The notes under the pieces were generated by a model, which saw only the letters and a program-made list of their open reading frames with translations, did no database searches and was not told where the DNA came from. From UBA7332 sp051652645 (GTDB taxonomy: Bacteria; Bacteroidota; Bacteroidia; Bacteroidales; UBA7332), in assembly GCA_051652645.1 (NCBI GenBank), contig JBOFUP010000050.1, positions 1-13,679 on the forward strand: a stretch of DNA of 13,679 nt. The letters are read 5' to 3'. Shown one piece after another: positions 1 to 5,752 of this stretch. The translations under genes were made by a program, and so were the position numbers. Within the stretch, counting starts at the first letter, position 1. The number at the start of each line of letters is the position of its first letter.

Positions 1-66
1 TGGGATCAATAGGACATCATCAAAAGTGAGACCGTCCATAACTACTTTATCTGCAACAAATGACAT
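1..66 (-). CDS. guaB: IMP dehydrogenase, N-terminal fragment (cut by window edge)
   Basis: The minus strand from 66 to 1 reads 22 codons starting at ATG: M-S-F-V-A-D-K-V-V-M-D-G-L-T-F-D-D-V-L-L-I-P. The GLTFDDVLLIP stretch is the hallmark N-terminus of inosine-5'-monophosphate dehydrogenase, which oxidises IMP to XMP with NAD+ as the first committed step of GMP synthesis in the cytoplasm. The rest of the gene, including the CBS domains and catalytic Cys loop, lies outside the window, so its integrity cannot be judged. A TAnnTTTG promoter lies about 35 nt upstream. The identification rests on a short but very characteristic motif. Confidence 0.9.
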   Translation of the reverse strand, partial: MSFVADKVVMDGLTFDDVLLIP

Positions 67-100
67 ACTGGTAGATTATATGTTTAGAATTTATTGCGTG

Positions 101-130
101 CAAACTTAATAAAAAGTAATGGTATACAAA
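101..130 (-). promoter_or_regulatory. Bacteroidota-type promoter for guaB
   Basis: Read on the minus strand, 108-101 is TAAGTTTG, an exact match to the Bacteroidota -7 element TAnnTTTG. TTTG at 130-127 can serve as the -33 element with an 18-bp spacer, slightly short of the usual spacing. The predicted start of transcription is near 95, giving a leader of about 30 nt before the guaB ATG. Confidence 0.6.
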
Positions 131-396
131 AGGATATCCCGATTTTTAGATAAACCTCAACCTAATATTTAATCAAAATGCAACAAGCATACTCCTATTA
201 TTCCGATTATTGATAATATGAATAGTACAATAAACCTTGATTAATTACGTGAAAGGATTGGCACACCTATTGTTTGTGAATAACAATAAACACAAACAAC
301 ACAACGGTAAACAACAACATATAAACCAATTAACAATCCACAACATGTGGTTATCAACATAGTTCCTCACATTATTTTTTTTAATTATCCACACAC

Positions 397-413
397 TATG
401 AACAGTGTTCATA
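397..413. promoter_or_regulatory. 17-bp perfect palindrome, likely operator
   Basis: TATGAACA at 397-404, a single G at 405, and TGTTCATA at 406-413 form a perfect inverted repeat with 8-bp arms. Arm length and one-base centre suit a homodimeric regulator rather than an RNA terminator, as there is no GC-rich stem or T-tract. It lies about 70 bp upstream of the gpx -7 element and immediately right of the best DnaA-like box. The cognate protein is unknown. Confidence 0.5.
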
Positions 414-453
414 ATTGCAATTAACCATTATTCGCATAAAATACCCAAGCATT

Positions 454-471
454 TATGTCGCAAGTGATATA
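454..471. promoter_or_regulatory. Candidate OhrR/MarR operator 1 upstream of gpx
   Basis: TATGTCGCAAGTGATATA is a near-palindrome of the form TATRTCRCWWGYGAYATA: each half matches the other with purine-purine or pyrimidine-pyrimidine substitutions only. Eighteen base pairs is typical for a MarR-family dimer site. It lies just upstream of the gpx -7 box, where the -33 region would be. A related copy begins 32 bp downstream. Confidence 0.6.
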
Positions 472-479
472 AATTGCAC

Positions 480-487
480 TACATTTG
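480..487 (+). promoter_or_regulatory. -7 promoter element of the gpx-ohrR operon
   Basis: TACATTTG matches TAnnTTTG exactly. No clean TTTG is found at -33, as would be acceptable for a regulated promoter. The element sits between the two operator-like palindromes and overlaps the second by two bases. The expected transcript start near 493 gives a leader of about 45 nt. Confidence 0.6.
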
Positions 488-503
488 TATCGCAAAAGAT
501 ATA
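486..503. promoter_or_regulatory. Candidate OhrR/MarR operator 2, overlapping the gpx transcription start
   Basis: TGTATCGCAAAAGATATA shares TCGCAA..GATATA with operator 1 and starts exactly 32 bp after it, about three helical turns. Its symmetry is weaker than that of the upstream copy. It covers the end of the -7 box and the predicted transcription start, the position expected of a repressor site. Confidence 0.5.
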
Positions 504-537
504 ATCACACAGTCAAACAAACTAAAACTATAGAATA

Positions 538-1017
538 ATGGAAAAGAACATTTATGCATTCAGCGCAACATCACTTAAAGGTAAAGAGATTAAACTATCA
601 GATTACGAAGGCAAAATCATACTAATTGTAAACACAGCCAGCAAATGCGGATTAACACCTCAATACAAAGGGCTAGAAGAGTTATACAATAAGTATAAGG
701 ATCGCGGTTTAGTTATACTTGGATTCCCTTGCAATCAGTTTGGCAAACAAGAACCAGGTAGTGAGAGCGAGATCTCTGAAGGTTGTTTAATTAACTATGG
801 AGTCTCATTCCCTATGTTCTCAAAAATAGAGGTAAATGGAGAGAGTGCACACCCTCTGTTCAAATACTTAAAAGAGAGTCTGCCAGGAACATTCGGGAAT
901 AGCATAAAATGGAATTTCACAAAGTTTCTTATTGGCCGCGATGGTAAGCCTATTGATAGATTCTCTCCAATTACTTCACCTTCTCGAATAGAATCATACA
1001 TAGTAGAGTTACTCTAA
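538..1017 (+). CDS. gpx: Glutathione peroxidase family protein (Cys-type, probably thioredoxin-dependent)
   Basis: This 159-residue cytoplasmic protein has the complete GPx signature: NTASKCG with peroxidatic Cys37, LGFPCNQFG at 61-69 followed by KQEPG with catalytic Gln71, and WNFTKFL with Trp125-Asn126. It is a Cys, not selenocysteine, enzyme. Cys83, just before NYGVSFPMF, is placed where the resolving Cys of thioredoxin-dependent bacterial and plant GPxs lies, so thioredoxin is the likely reductant. It reduces hydrogen peroxide and organic or lipid hydroperoxides. Length is normal for the family and there is no signal peptide. The start follows a TAnnTTTG promoter by about 50 bp. An OhrR-type regulator follows 55 bp downstream, so peroxide-responsive control is likely. 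Confidence 0.95.
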   Translation: MEKNIYAFSATSLKGKEIKLSDYEGKIILIVNTASKCGLTPQYKGLEELYNKYKDRGLVILGFPCNQFGKQEPGSESEISEGCLINYGVSFPMFSKIEVNGESAHPLFKYLKESLPGTFGNSIKWNFTKFLIGRDGKPIDRFSPITSPSRIESYIVELL

Positions 1018-1026
1018 ATAGAGTAA
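1009..1026. repeat. Inverted repeat spanning the gpx stop codon
   Basis: TTACTCT (1009-1015) and AGAGTAA (1020-1026) form a 7-bp perfect stem around AAAT that includes the gpx stop. The same ACTCT can instead pair with AGAGT at 1005-1009, so two mutually exclusive hairpins are possible. There is no T-run, so it is not a standard terminator. It lies just upstream of the marR -7 element and might be an operator or a weak attenuator. Confidence 0.35.
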
Positions 1027-1033
1027 AGCTTAT

Positions 1034-1041
1034 TATCTTTG
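1034..1041 (+). promoter_or_regulatory. Possible internal promoter for marR
   Basis: TATCTTTG matches TAnnTTTG and would start transcription near 1045, about 28 nt before the marR ATG. No TTTG lies at the expected -33 distance. It would allow regulator synthesis independent of the gpx promoter. Confidence 0.4.
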
Positions 1042-1072
1042 TGCCAACAATTTATTATAACCTAAACCTATT

Positions 1073-1516
1073 ATGGCATACGAACAGTTGAAACTAGATA
1101 ATCAGCTATGCTTTCCGATATATGCTGTATCAAGACTCATCACCAAAGCATACCAAGAAGATCTTGATAAACTTGGCATAACCTATCCTCAATACCTTGT
1201 TCTTCTGACTCTTTGGGAATATGAGACTGCGGCAGTAAACCAGATAGCTGAGAGGCTTTATCTTCAGACAAATACTATTACTCCCTTGTTAAAACGTATG
1301 GAGTCAATGGGGCTAATCTCTCGCAATAGATCATCTGACGATGAGCGCAAAGTGATGGTAACACTTACCCAAGAAGGAAAAGATCTTGAACAGCAAGCAG
1401 CAGAGATACCATCAAGGTTGGTAAAACGACTACGTGATAAGGGGATGGATATATCTGACGTGGAACTCCTTGATCTTAAAAACAAGATAGAGTCACTGAT
1501 ATGTTTATTAGCATGA
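1073..1516 (+). CDS. ohrR: OhrR-type MarR family peroxide-sensing repressor
   Basis: This 147-residue winged-helix regulator has the OhrR signature: N-terminal LDNQLCFPIYAVSR with Cys13, followed by Tyr17 and Tyr27. These match the spacing of the reactive Cys15 and its partners Tyr19 and Tyr29 in Bacillus OhrR. The wHTH runs from about 40 to 100, with ITYPQYLVLLTLWE, a recognition helix near NTITPLLKRME, and the DDERKVMVTLT wing. A second Cys at 144 could form a disulfide, but may be too far C-terminal. Oxidation of the Cys by organic hydroperoxide normally releases such repressors from DNA. No ohr gene is in the window; the linked target is gpx, whose promoter carries two matching palindromes. 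OhrR identity is strong; the regulon is inferred. Confidence 0.9.
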   Translation: MAYEQLKLDNQLCFPIYAVSRLITKAYQEDLDKLGITYPQYLVLLTLWEYETAAVNQIAERLYLQTNTITPLLKRMESMGLISRNRSSDDERKVMVTLTQEGKDLEQQAAEIPSRLVKRLRDKGMDISDVELLDLKNKIESLICLLA

Positions 1517-1540
1517 TGAAATGAGACTATTAATAGTCAT

Positions 1541-1590
1541 AAAATAGTTAGTCCCTACCAATCTTATAAATGGTAGGGACTAACTATTTT
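1541..1590. terminator. Bidirectional terminator between marR and the flippase gene
   Basis: A perfect 20-bp stem (1541-1560 with 1571-1590) surrounds a 10-nt loop (ATCTTATAAA). The GC-rich core GTCCCTACCA is capped by AAAA on the left and TTTT on the right, so it can terminate convergent transcripts from both sides. A separate 14-bp palindrome, GACTATTAATAGTC, lies at 1525-1538. Confidence 0.9.
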
Positions 1591-1597
1591 CACTTAC

Positions 1598-3025
1598 TCA
1601 AGATCTCTTAAGTGTACTTATTACATCAACTAGCACCTTGGAGTTGAACAACCAAGCAAGAGAAAAGAATATTATACTATAAGCTGAGCATTGTGTTACT
1701 AGAAGGTATAAGTCACCCTCTAAAATCAAACTAATTGGCCATGATATAACACAAGATATGGCTGACAATGCTACATATGGCAATATATCCTTTGTCTGCA
1801 TAGGAAATGAGTAGTCAATATAACGACTTGACACATACATATTAACTATGCAAATTATTATTCTTGATATAACCAAGCCTAAAATTACCGCCAATGCTCC
1901 ATATGGTATTGTCAGCACAAGGAAAACAACAGATATAAAAACTTTGGCAAACTCTAGGCGAAGCAAAACATCTGTTCGGCCTGGTATACGCAAGAAGCTG
2001 TTTACTAAAGCTGTGATTAAGTTGAAAATTGATCCAACAAGTATCAGTTGAAGATATGGTACTGACCCTATCCACTTATCGCCAAGAAGAAAAAGCATAA
2101 ATGGTCTAGACACAAGCAGAAGCATTGGAAGTGTAAGGAAGGTCACGAACATTGCAAAGCGCATAGTCTTTCTGAAAGCTCGGAGAAGCCTATCTGGATC
2201 ATCTTGTATGGTTGAGAAGATAGGAAAAGTTGCGGCTTGAATCGGGTTGTTAATCACTGATGTAGCCATGTCGTTCATCTTTTGTGCTTGACTGTAATAA
2301 CCAACCTCAACAACTGAGAATAGACGCCCTATAGTCAAGGTGTAAAGATTATTAAATAAAGAATTAACTATCTGAGATCCTAATAGATTAGACGAGTAAC
2401 CTAGTATTGACTTTAGTGAGTCTATACTAAAAATCAATCTGGGTCTCCAACTACTAACTATCCACAAAGCTGTCGTTTTACAGATAGAGAGTATCAATGT
2501 TTGAGAAACAAGAGCCCAAGGGCCAGCTCCCTTATAAGCCAAGATAATAGCAGAGGAACCAGCGATGACTAGCGACAGTGCATTCGTTACTACTTGTACT
2601 TTGAAATTAATCTGCTTTGTGTATAGAGTACTCTGTATCAAAGCGGCCGAATTGATTATTATACCAAGAAAGAGGACTCTCGATAGTGACACTAATTGAG
2701 GTTGACTATAAAACTCTGCAATAAAAGGTGCAGACATATAAAGTATGGAATACAGAAGTAAACTTATTCCCATATTGAGATAGAAGACTGTATTATAGTC
2801 AACTTCTGATGCACCTTGCTTACGAATTAGAGCACTCGAGAAGCCCCCATCAACCAATATTGTACTAAGACCTACAAATATCGATAGCATACCTATAAGA
2901 CCAAAATCACTCACCGACAATAATCTTGCCAAGACGATCCCAGTAATAAGGTATACTACCTGTGTTCCAATTCGATCTATAAGATTCCAACCCAATGCGT
3001 TGGCCGTTTGTTGCTTTAAGCTCAT
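1598..3025 (-). CDS. Polysaccharide/lipid-linked oligosaccharide flippase, MOP superfamily (Wzx/WzxC-like)
   Basis: This 475-residue, very hydrophobic inner-membrane protein starts MSLKQQTANALGWNLIDRIG and continues with LARLLSVSDFGLIGM, the N-terminal pattern of the PST branch of MOP exporters. About 12 membrane segments are readable, and the central QAQKMNDMATSVINNPIQAATFP stretch is also typical. Members flip lipid-linked glycan units to the periplasm for O-antigen, capsule or exopolysaccharide assembly. It is transcribed away from the nonulosonate operon with only about 50 bp between starts, so the two are probably functionally linked. A minus-strand -7 element (3044-3051) gives a leader of about a dozen bases. 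The substrate cannot be predicted; no Wzy or Wzz is in the window. Confidence 0.9.
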   Translation of the reverse strand: MSLKQQTANALGWNLIDRIGTQVVYLITGIVLARLLSVSDFGLIGMLSIFVGLSTILVDGGFSSALIRKQGASEVDYNTVFYLNMGISLLLYSILYMSAPFIAEFYSQPQLVSLSRVLFLGIIINSAALIQSTLYTKQINFKVQVVTNALSLVIAGSSAIILAYKGAGPWALVSQTLILSICKTTALWIVSSWRPRLIFSIDSLKSILGYSSNLLGSQIVNSLFNNLYTLTIGRLFSVVEVGYYSQAQKMNDMATSVINNPIQAATFPIFSTIQDDPDRLLRAFRKTMRFAMFVTFLTLPMLLLVSRPFMLFLLGDKWIGSVPYLQLILVGSIFNLITALVNSFLRIPGRTDVLLRLEFAKVFISVVFLVLTIPYGALAVILGLVISRIIICIVNMYVSSRYIDYSFPMQTKDILPYVALSAISCVISWPISLILEGDLYLLVTQCSAYSIIFFSLAWLFNSKVLVDVISTLKRS

Positions 3026-3043
3026 CTACATACTCTTTACAGA

Positions 3044-3051
3044 CAAATGTA
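3044..3051 (-). promoter_or_regulatory. -7 promoter element of the flippase gene
   Basis: Read on the minus strand this is TACATTTG, matching TAnnTTTG, about 19 bp upstream of the flippase ATG. No TTTG is found at the usual -33 distance. Confidence 0.45.
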
Positions 3052-3063
3052 ACACAAAAAAAC

Positions 3064-3071
3064 TATCTTTG
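3064..3071 (+). promoter_or_regulatory. -7 promoter element of the nonulosonate operon
   Basis: TATCTTTG matches TAnnTTTG and ends only four bases before the ATG at 3076. Transcription from it would begin at or beside the start codon, giving a leaderless or nearly leaderless mRNA. It is back to back with the flippase promoter. Confidence 0.5.
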
Positions 3072-3075
3072 TAGC

Positions 3076-3930
3076 ATGAGTACAAAACAAGATATTCTAA
3101 AAAAACAAGCTATCGAGCTGGTAGACACACTATTCAGTCTACTACGAATAGCTCTATTTTCACGATTAAAACCCTCTCTTCCAAAAACAGAAAAGATATC
3201 GGAGGAGATAATAATACTAGGAAACGGGCCTTCATTTAAAGACCTCATTGACCAAGAGAGTGAGTTTTGGCAAAGTAGAGAGAGGCTAATGGTTAATTTC
3301 AGTGCCTGCTCTGAGTGGTTTGACTTGGTTAAACCTCAAAATTACCTCATAGCCGACCCTCTCTTTTGGGAGTCAGAAGAGAAGTGTGAACGACTCTTTG
3401 GCGCACTAAGCATGAAATGCAAATGGCCTATGAATCTTTTCATGCCAACGAAAGCCTATAAGAGTCAAAGATGGCAGAAGATAATCGCAGATAACAAGAT
3501 GATTTCTCTTCACCCACACAATACCACTCCAGTAGAGGGGTTAGGATGCTTCACCAAATTAGCTTACTCCAAAGGATGGGGAGTACCTCGTCCACACAAC
3601 GTTTTAATACCATCAATTGCCATAGCTCTTCGTATGAACTATAAAAAGATCTATCTTGCTGGCGCAGAACACTCTTGGGTACACGATGTTGGCATCTCTG
3701 ATCAAAATAAAGTGATTATGAACTTCAAACACTTCTACGACAATGGCAAACCAGATACTAAGGAGATGGCACAATATGCAGAAGTACCATTTTACCAGTT
3801 CTTGTATCACCAGTATATAGTCTTTAGAGCTTACTTCCAACTAAGAGACTTTGCAGACAAATTACAATCTAAGGTAATAAATATCACACCCGGATCATTT
3901 ATTGATGCCTTTGAACGAATGAAAATATAA
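3076..3930 (+). CDS. Putative glycosyltransferase of the DUF115 / GT42-sialyltransferase-like fold
   Basis: With the start at 3076 this is 284 residues; a longer frame from 2995 would run into the flippase gene and its promoter, so it is rejected. The motif EEIIILGNGPSFKDL (44-56) matches the nucleotide-binding GNGPS loop shared by Campylobacter Cst-type sialyltransferases (GT42) and DUF115/MptE-like proteins. The later stretch PSIAIALRMNYKKIYLAGAEHSW (179-201) parallels the Cst segment where 'AIAIALGYKTIYLCGIDF' occurs. The C-terminus ends in NITPGSFIDAFER. No signal peptide or clear membrane segment is seen. It begins an operon with CMP-nonulosonate-type genes, so transfer of that sugar is a reasonable guess. 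Family placement is moderate; substrate is inference. Confidence 0.65.
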   Translation: MSTKQDILKKQAIELVDTLFSLLRIALFSRLKPSLPKTEKISEEIIILGNGPSFKDLIDQESEFWQSRERLMVNFSACSEWFDLVKPQNYLIADPLFWESEEKCERLFGALSMKCKWPMNLFMPTKAYKSQRWQKIIADNKMISLHPHNTTPVEGLGCFTKLAYSKGWGVPRPHNVLIPSIAIALRMNYKKIYLAGAEHSWVHDVGISDQNKVIMNFKHFYDNGKPDTKEMAQYAEVPFYQFLYHQYIVFRAYFQLRDFADKLQSKVINITPGSFIDAFERMKI

Positions 3931-3944
3931 AGATATCCACTATT

Positions 3945-4694
3945 ATGAGAGGAATTATCATACAAGCACGCACGGGCTCTACTCGTCTAGCAAATAAAAT
4001 AGTTCTTGATTTCTACGAAGGAGAGACAATACTATCTATCCTAATCAAAAGAATAAAGAGAGATAACCCTGAAACTTTGATTATAGTAGCTACTACCATA
4101 AACCCGTCTGATGATATTATCGAGACTATTGCCACAGGTAGTGGTGTAGAGTGCTTCAGAGGTAGTGAGGAGGATGTCCTTTCAAGATTTATTTCCGCTG
4201 CCGACAAGTTTGGGATACAAACAATAGTTAGAGTATGCTCAGACAACCCATTTCTACAGACAGAGAGTATCTCAACTCTTTTCAGTCAATATGATAGTGA
4301 CCCAGCTGACTATATAAGCTGGGGATTTCCTTCAGGACTACCAGTAATTAAATCACACCTAGGACTATATACAGAGCTAACAACTATCAACTCGCTTAAA
4401 CGTGTAGCTGAGTTAACTCAAGACAATCTCTACCACGAGCATGTGACGAACTATCTATACGCAAATCCTCAGGAATTTAAAATCAATCTATTAGAACTAC
4501 CTAAATGGCTAGAACATAGATTTGATCTGCGATTTACACTAGACACACATGAGGATTTCTACCTACTACAACAACTATACGTACAATGGATCTCTATTGG
4601 TCAAGGATCGATAGAATCTATAATAGATACTATCGATGCCGACTTCAAGATTAAAGAGCAGATGAAAAAAAGCATAACAGAGAATAGCAAATGA
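3945..4694 (+). CDS. SpsF-like cytidylyltransferase (probable CMP-nonulosonate synthetase)
   Basis: This 249-residue GT-A-fold nucleotidyltransferase opens with MRGIIIQARTGSTRLANKI, the nucleotide-binding loop of the SpsF family (IIQARMGSTRLPGK). It continues with VRVCSDNPFL (metal/nucleotide site), LYHEHVTNYLYANPQEF and LRFTLDTHEDFYLLQQLY, all SpsF landmarks. SpsF proteins are relatives of CMP-sialate (NeuA) and CMP-KDO (KdsB) synthetases, which activate an acidic sugar with CTP. The stop overlaps the next gene's start by ATGA (4691-4694), indicating translational coupling with the sialate-synthase-like enzyme, so its substrate is presumably that enzyme's dephosphorylated product. No separate NeuA is present. 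The acceptor sugar is inferred from context only. Confidence 0.8.
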   Translation: MRGIIIQARTGSTRLANKIVLDFYEGETILSILIKRIKRDNPETLIIVATTINPSDDIIETIATGSGVECFRGSEEDVLSRFISAADKFGIQTIVRVCSDNPFLQTESISTLFSQYDSDPADYISWGFPSGLPVIKSHLGLYTELTTINSLKRVAELTQDNLYHEHVTNYLYANPQEFKINLLELPKWLEHRFDLRFTLDTHEDFYLLQQLYVQWISIGQGSIESIIDTIDADFKIKEQMKKSITENSK

Positions 4695-5740
4695 GAAGAA
4701 AAGATCACACATATATAATAGGAGAAATAGGACAGAATCACAATGGTTCTGTCGATATTGCCAAGCTGATTACAGAGCTTGTCTCAAGGCCTGTTCATGA
4801 GGAGCTCTTCGGTCTAGATCTTGAGCCTATGGACGCAATAAAAATGACCAAAAGAGATCTTAAGCAGGAGCTTAGTGACTCTCAAATGAGACAACCATAC
4901 AACTCCCCTCACTCCTTCGGGACTACTTATGGAGAGCACAGGAAAGTACTAGAACTAGATGATGAACAACACTTTGAGGTTTATAAATACGCAAAGAGTC
5001 TAGGACTAGATTTCATTGAAACACTTTGTGCTAAGGGATGCCTCTCTATACTTAAGCTATTCACTCCCGACAACCTAAAAGTTGCTAGTCGAGATTTGAC
5101 CAACCTACCACTTCTTGAAGCTTTGGCCGAAACAAAGATCCCAATTATTCTATCTACAGGTATGGGGGGTAAAAGAGAACTTGATGAGGCTCTTGAAATT
5201 ATTACACGCTACCACAACGAGATATCAATTCTACACTGCCTTTCTCAATACCCCACTCACCCAGATAATGTCAACCTCCTTACAATACGCTATCTAATTG
5301 AGAATTATCCAAACTACACAATTGGTTATTCTGATCACACAATTGGAATATCAGCTCCAGTGGCTGCTGTTGCTCTAGGAGCTAAGATCATTGAGAAACA
5401 CGTAACTATTGATAGACGTATGAAAGGAACAGACCAAGCCGGTTCTCTCGGACCAGATGGTGTAAACCGTATGATTCGCGACATACGACTTATGGAGAGG
5501 TCAATAGGATCAAACCAAATGCACGACAAGGAGGAGGTATCACTAGCCCGAAATAAGTTAGAGAGATCAATAGCTACAAACAGAACTATTCTGCCTGGAG
5601 AGCAACTCCAAGAAGAAGATCTTCATATGCTTAGTCCCGGTGACGGCCTCAAATGGAGTCAACGACATGAGATTATTGGTCGAAAAGCCAAAGTCGAAAT
5701 TGCAGCTAATGAAGTTATTTACAAAAACATGATTGAGTAA
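4691..5740 (+). CDS. NeuB/NANS-family nonulosonate(-9-phosphate) synthase
   Basis: This 349-residue enzyme condenses PEP with a hexose or its 6-phosphate. The TIM barrel begins YIIGEIGQNHNG (8-19). It contains PYNSPHSFGTTYGEHRKVLEL (69-89), STGMGG (155-160), HCLSQYPTHPDNVNL (182-196), IGYSDHTIG with His216 and IEKHVTID with His237; these two His match the Mn2+ ligands of meningococcal NeuB. A C-terminal antifreeze-like SAF domain (about 288-349) starts at LERSIATNRTILPGEQL. The EIGQNH opening and the TYGEHR segment resemble human NANS, which acts on 6-phosphorylated ManNAc or mannose, more than E. coli NeuB. A KdsC-like phosphatase follows 12 bp downstream, as a 9-phosphate product would require. 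One oddity is GTDQAGSLGPDG where relatives read G.DH.ASLEP. Family certain; substrate inferred. Confidence 0.9.
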   Translation: MRRKDHTYIIGEIGQNHNGSVDIAKLITELVSRPVHEELFGLDLEPMDAIKMTKRDLKQELSDSQMRQPYNSPHSFGTTYGEHRKVLELDDEQHFEVYKYAKSLGLDFIETLCAKGCLSILKLFTPDNLKVASRDLTNLPLLEALAETKIPIILSTGMGGKRELDEALEIITRYHNEISILHCLSQYPTHPDNVNLLTIRYLIENYPNYTIGYSDHTIGISAPVAAVALGAKIIEKHVTIDRRMKGTDQAGSLGPDGVNRMIRDIRLMERSIGSNQMHDKEEVSLARNKLERSIATNRTILPGEQLQEEDLHMLSPGDGLKWSQRHEIIGRKAKVEIAANEVIYKNMIE

Positions 5741-5752
5741 TACACAAACAAT

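Larger units (their letters stand above)
67..537. other. 471-bp gene-free AT-rich region with DnaA-box-like sites; oriC-like or regulatory
   Basis: No plausible gene is present; the only small frames are about 10 codons long. The region holds two exact matches to the DnaA box TTATNCACA: 385-393 on the plus strand (TTATCCACA) and 275-283 on the minus strand. It also holds one-mismatch relatives TTATCAACA (351-359) and TTATTCGCA (428-436). A T-tract (373-382) adjoins the best box, and CCACA-ACA-TGTGG (338-350) forms a small inverted repeat. A perfect 17-bp palindrome (397-413), the guaB promoter and the gpx promoter/operators share the region. The composition suits an unwinding element, but AT-rich DNA yields such 9-mers by chance and no dnaA gene is in view, so an origin is only a hypothesis. 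Confidence 0.4.

Noticed and set aside
178..213. Tiny frame MQQAYSYYSDY in the guaB-gpx gap
   Set aside because: Eleven codons in AT-rich DNA, with no convincing promoter or ribosome-binding site; chance occurrence likely.
2995..3075. Upstream extension of the GNGPS protein (MRWPFVALSSSTYS...)
   Set aside because: It overlaps the start of the divergent flippase gene and both promoters; the ATG at 3076 gives the natural protein.
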